From assembly GCA_910589025.1 (NCBI GenBank), contig CAJURM010000003.1, positions 124,001 through 188,000 of the forward strand: a stretch of 64,000 nucleotides of DNA, given 5' to 3'. This stretch comes from an uncultured Odoribacter sp. GTDB taxonomy: Bacteria > Bacteroidota > Bacteroidia > Bacteroidales > Marinifilaceae. The translations under genes and the position numbers were made by a program. The notes below the pieces were generated by a model. That model worked only from the letters and a program-made list of their open reading frames with translations. It searched no databases and had not been told where the DNA came from. Positions 61,285-64,000 of the stretch are shown here, one piece after another (positions within the stretch are counted from its first letter, which is position 1; each line of letters starts with the position of its first letter).

Positions 61285-61900
61285 ACAGATGTTATGGGCG
61301 GGCATGCTGATGGCGGGAGTCTTGTCTTCCCTGGCCCAGACCCGGCATGATGAAAAGCTGGAGAAGTACAAAACGATCTGGAACAGTCTTATTCCCTCTT
61401 ATAACAAACTGCAATATGCCGGGTCTATGGGACTGTTGTCGTTTGGCGTCGGATGGGATTACGGGAAAAAGAACCAGTGGGAAACCGATTTGTTTATCGG
61501 CTATTTGCCGAAATTTGACGGCAAAGAGGGGCATGTCACTTTTACGCTCAAAGAAAATTATATCCCCTGGAAGAAAACTTTTGGCAAAGAAAGGTGGCTT
61601 GCGGAACCTCTGACCGTGAGCTTGTATATCAACAAAATTCTGGGAGACGAATTCTGGGATAAAGAACCTGACCGCTATCCGGATCGCTATTATGGGGTGG
61701 CAACCAATCTCCGCTTTAACCTGGCCTTCGGACAGCGTATAAACTATAAAATCAAACCTGTCGGTTTGTCAAACCAAATCGGACTTTTTTATGAATTTGC
61801 CACCAACGACCTGTATGTGATCAGCTACTTTACCAATAAGTATTTGAGCCTGACGGACATATTCAGTCTTTCCGTCGGCATAAAGTTCCAGTTCATGTAA
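61265..61900 (+). CDS. Hypothetical outer-membrane protein translationally coupled to the metallophosphoesterase
   Basis: Starting at 61265 (MKWFIFKQMLW) the protein has 211 residues with a signal peptide ending at LAQ (about residue 25). A later ATG at 61289 would lack the basic N-terminus. The mature part is rich in aromatic residues and alternating strands (LLSFGVGWDYGKKNQWETDLFIGYLPKF, FNLAFGQRINYKI) and ends in SVGIKFQFM, with a penultimate aromatic residue like outer-membrane barrels. No family name is recognised. The start lies inside the preceding gene (20-bp overlap), a sign of translational coupling. Confidence 0.7.
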   Translation: MKWFIFKQMLWAGMLMAGVLSSLAQTRHDEKLEKYKTIWNSLIPSYNKLQYAGSMGLLSFGVGWDYGKKNQWETDLFIGYLPKFDGKEGHVTFTLKENYIPWKKTFGKERWLAEPLTVSLYINKILGDEFWDKEPDRYPDRYYGVATNLRFNLAFGQRINYKIKPVGLSNQIGLFYEFATNDLYVISYFTNKYLSLTDIFSLSVGIKFQFM

Positions 61901-62014
61901 ACTTTATCCGGGCACTTACGTACCAATGTATGATCCGGTAGGTTGACGCGCGCTTTGACGGGAATATTCCGGACTTTACCGGAGCGGATTGTATAATAAA
62001 TAAAAAAGGAAGAA

Positions 62015-62206
62015 ATGAAAACAAACGTAAGACGCGGATTGCTTTATATGCTTGTCGTATGCTTTATCCTGGCATTGGTCTCTTGTGGGCGTTCCGGGAA
62101 AAACAAAGTGGAAGTGAAAGTTCCTCAGGATTCAGCCATTGTCGTGGAAGAGGAGTCGGTGGTGATTGAAGTGGATACACTTATTCCGGACACCACAAGA
62201 AAATGA
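62015..62206 (+). CDS. Small hypothetical lipoprotein
   Basis: The 63-residue protein has a clear lipoprotein signal peptide (basic MKTNVRR, hydrophobic 9-22, lipobox VSC with Cys24). About 39 mature residues follow, rich in valine and acidic residues (VVEEESVVIEVDTLIP). No function can be proposed. It lies 114 bp after the outer-membrane gene on the same strand and is followed by a terminator. The AT-rich spacer 61901-62014 has no other feature. Confidence 0.65.
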   Translation: MKTNVRRGLLYMLVVCFILALVSCGRSGKNKVEVKVPQDSAIVVEEESVVIEVDTLIPDTTRK

Positions 62207-62213
62207 AATGAAA

Positions 62214-62251
62214 GGTAAAAGTAAAAAAGCCGGGGCTCTTTTACTTTTACC
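62214..62251. terminator. Bidirectional terminator between the small lipoprotein gene and pfk
   Basis: ggtaaaagtaaaa (62214-62226) and ttttacttttacc (62239-62251) form a 13-bp stem, with agcc/ggct inside, located between convergent genes. Confidence 0.75.
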
Positions 62252-62260
62252 CTCTTGTTT

Positions 62261-63448
62261 TTACAGAATCATTTGAGGCATAAATTCAAAACTGTTGTAT
62301 TTGGGACGCAAACGTTCTGTATTGTAAAATTTATCCACATCCACGAGTTTTTTCGTGCTGGTGACAATTTCAATCGGCGCATTGTCATAACGTCCGTTGC
62401 GGAGGATGACCAAACGTCCGTGCATGCCTTTGCCGATCAGGTCCAGTGCCAGGTTACCGTAGGCCATGGGAACAATGGAGTCCATGGCGTCCGGATTACC
62501 GCAACGTACCATGTAGCCTAATTTCTGGTTGATAACATTGATGGTTTCGCCGTTGTTGAATTTGGGCGACAACTCTTTCAACTGATTGGCAATGTGGTCA
62601 CCGATACCGCCGAGTTTTTTGTGTCCGAACATATCGGCTTCTTCACTCTGAAACATCATATCTCCGCCGCTGTAAGTAGCCCCTTCTGAGATCAGTACCA
62701 CCGAATATTTGCTCGGATTGGTGTACCGGTCCTGGCAAAGTAATTCGCAAAGGTGGTCGATATTGAATTGGTATTCGGGGATCACACAACGGTTGGCAGC
62801 TCCGGCTAAAGTCGGCAACATGGCCGAGAAACCGGCATAACGACCGAATACTTCCAGTACCAACAGACGCTCATGCGAACCGGCGCAGGTACGGAGATTG
62901 TGGGTAAGCTCAATGGTACGGGTGATGCAGGTGCTGAAACCGATGCAATAGTCCGTTCCGGGAACGTCGTTGTCCATCGTTTTCGGAATGGCAATGACTT
63001 TCACCCCCTCTTTGCTCAGGCGTACTCCGTAGCTCAATGTGTCATCGCCGCCGATGGGAATAAGGTAGTCAATCCCCATGAAATCAAGGTTCTGAAGCAC
63101 TTCCGGTGTCAGGTCGTTGATTTTTTCCGTATACTTATCCCTCAAATGTTGCGGTACCGATTCTAAAGGCACATGGGAAGCCCGTGTACGGGAGGTGTGC
63201 AGGAACGTTCCCCCTGTGCGTCCGGCTTTGTTGACAATGTCTTCGGTCAGTTCGAAGAAGTTGCCGGAATTATCGGCTTTCTTGTCGCGGACAATGTCAA
63301 TCAGACCTCTCCAGCCTCGTTTGATACCGATTACTTTATATCCTTCTCTCAGTGCCCGGATGGTCACTGCACGTATTGCCGGATTCAATCCCGGAACATC
63401 ACCGCCTCCTGTCAGGATGCCAATGATTCCTTTTGGTTTTTGACTCAT
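62261..63448 (-). CDS. 6-phosphofructokinase, PPi-dependent type by motif
   Basis: Phosphorylates fructose-6-phosphate. The 395-residue protein (start MSQKPKG; an ATG two codons upstream is also possible) begins with GIIGILTGGGDVPGLNPAIR. Two positions that separate ATP from pyrophosphate users are both of the PPi kind: GGDDT (Asp136, where ATP enzymes have Gly) and PKTMDND (Lys156, where ATP enzymes have Gly). The F6P site EVFGRYAGF is intact. PPi-linked PFK is reversible and saves ATP, a common trait in anaerobes. It is a single gene, convergent with the small lipoprotein gene. Confidence 0.9.
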   Translation of the reverse strand: MSQKPKGIIGILTGGGDVPGLNPAIRAVTIRALREGYKVIGIKRGWRGLIDIVRDKKADNSGNFFELTEDIVNKAGRTGGTFLHTSRTRASHVPLESVPQHLRDKYTEKINDLTPEVLQNLDFMGIDYLIPIGGDDTLSYGVRLSKEGVKVIAIPKTMDNDVPGTDYCIGFSTCITRTIELTHNLRTCAGSHERLLVLEVFGRYAGFSAMLPTLAGAANRCVIPEYQFNIDHLCELLCQDRYTNPSKYSVVLISEGATYSGGDMMFQSEEADMFGHKKLGGIGDHIANQLKELSPKFNNGETINVINQKLGYMVRCGNPDAMDSIVPMAYGNLALDLIGKGMHGRLVILRNGRYDNAPIEIVTSTKKLVDVDKFYNTERLRPKYNSFEFMPQMIL

Positions 63449-63677
63449 ATGCATTTGTTTTTTGTTGGTTGTAAAATCACCTAAAATTGATAAAATATAT
63501 TCTGAATTGCAAAAAAAATCATGGATAAGTGACTATATTTGTCTGATTTTTTTACAAAGAGGCTTTGTATCAGCGTACAGAAGTTTCAGAGTGAACGGAA
63601 TGTCACCCTTTTGCCGTTCGGCATAAAATTTCAGAATAAGGGTTTTCTATAAATTTTAAAGATTTTGTCGGAATATC

Positions 63678-64000
63678 ATGGATCGTTTTATCGGATTTTG
63701 GGAAAGTTTGGGGTATAACGGATACTTGCTTCTGGTGTGTGCAGGATTGTTCCTGTTCCGTTTGATAAATATAATTTACTGTACGGTACTGGTTTGCCGG
63801 AAGGAAAAATCTTTTTCAAAAAACGGAAAGACCGGTGTTTCCCTCATTATTACGGCAAACAATAAAGCGGAAGAGCTGAAAGAGAATCTGGACTATTTTT
63901 TGAGCCAGGATTATGCCCCCTATGAAGTGATTGTGGTGGACGAATGTTCGGAAGACGATACACAGGATGTGCTGGTCGAAATGCAACAGAAGCATCCCGC
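63678..64000 (+). CDS. Family-2 glycosyltransferase, N-terminal part (cut by window end)
   Basis: An open frame from ATG 63678 runs to the window end (107 codons seen). One transmembrane helix (about residues 18-36) is followed by a basic stretch, then the start of a GT-A fold: GVSLIITANNKAEELKENL, LSQDYAPYEVIVVDECSEDD. The last part contains the nucleotide-sugar-binding Asp of GT2 enzymes. The acceptor and donor are unknown; an envelope polysaccharide role is likely from the membrane anchor. The upstream gap 63449-63677 holds no other gene that I can see. Confidence 0.85.
   Translation, partial: MDRFIGFWESLGYNGYLLLVCAGLFLFRLINIIYCTVLVCRKEKSFSKNGKTGVSLIITANNKAEELKENLDYFLSQDYAPYEVIVVDECSEDDTQDVLVEMQQKHP

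Overview
The window reads as a chromosomal segment of a gut-type anaerobe of the order Bacteroidales. The evidence is a SusC/SusD pair, the Bacteroidetes -7 promoter box TAnnTTTG in front of many genes, a Bacteroidetes-type fusA2 paralogue, an anaerobic sulfatase-maturating enzyme, a B-type fumarate reductase/succinate dehydrogenase, and Bacteroidetes-only families (DUF3098, DUF4159, DUF4270). Genus cannot be fixed from sequence reading alone; an Odoribacter/Butyricimonas-like bacterium is plausible. I see no phage, insertion sequence, integrase or CRISPR array. Most of the window is core genome, with a few accessory islands.

Layout. 1-4.7 kb: 3' part of a polysaccharide-utilisation locus (SusC cut by the window edge, then SusD). 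4.8-11.2 kb: BI-1 membrane protein, HAD phosphatase, and on the minus strand a MATE exporter with a PseB-like sugar-nucleotide dehydratase; then a secreted S37-type peptidase and Kdo transferase. 11.2-18.3 kb: metK behind a candidate SAM-II riboswitch, a YugP-like zinc peptidase, an outer-membrane barrel, the EF-G paralogue fusA2, rsmE and a DUF4159 protein. 18.6-25.2 kb: clpB, then a 570-bp intergenic region with 11-bp phased repeats, then a 1137-residue secreted protein combining FGE-sulfatase, discoidin and glycine-rich modules. 25.3-29.4 kb: aldo-keto reductase, anSME, glutamine-amidotransferase-like hydrolase, methyltransferase. 29.5-29.8 kb: tRNA-Leu, tRNA-Gly and a broken tRNA-Gly copy.

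30.0-33.9 kb is the conserved block ftsX-DUF3098-uppP-truB-queA. 34.1-35.8 kb is a GH123-like glycosidase, followed by an alpha-oxoamine synthase on the minus strand. 37.4-39.8 kb is bamD-rpoZ-coaBC. 39.87-41.5 kb is pyrB-pyrI preceded by its own promoter, a 36-codon ORF and an intrinsic terminator, which together look like an attenuator. 41.5-48.0 kb has manA, a lipoprotein, an esterase and frd/sdh CAB. 48.1-56.3 kb is an envelope region: a NagZ-like GH3 fused to a serine hydrolase, a TlpA-like thioredoxin, an outer-membrane barrel, a DUF4270 lipoprotein, and divergently a Kelch lipoprotein. 56.3-64 kb has a large TPR protein, an XRE regulator with a palindromic putative operator, the muropeptide ligase mpl, a metallophosphoesterase lipoprotein with an outer-membrane partner, a small lipoprotein, a PPi-type phosphofructokinase and the start of a family-2 glycosyltransferase.

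Functional threads: cell-envelope building and recycling (waaA, uppP, bamD, ftsX, NagZ-like fusion, mpl), nucleotide and one-carbon metabolism (metK, pyrBI, coaBC), RNA modification (rsmE, truB, queA) and anaerobic energy metabolism (frdCAB, PPi-type PFK). I found no single undescribed multi-gene system. The most unusual items are the FGE/discoidin/glycine-rich secreted protein with its phased-repeat upstream region, the pyrB leader, the PseB-like enzyme lacking its catalytic lysine, and the EF-G paralogue lacking the catalytic histidine.
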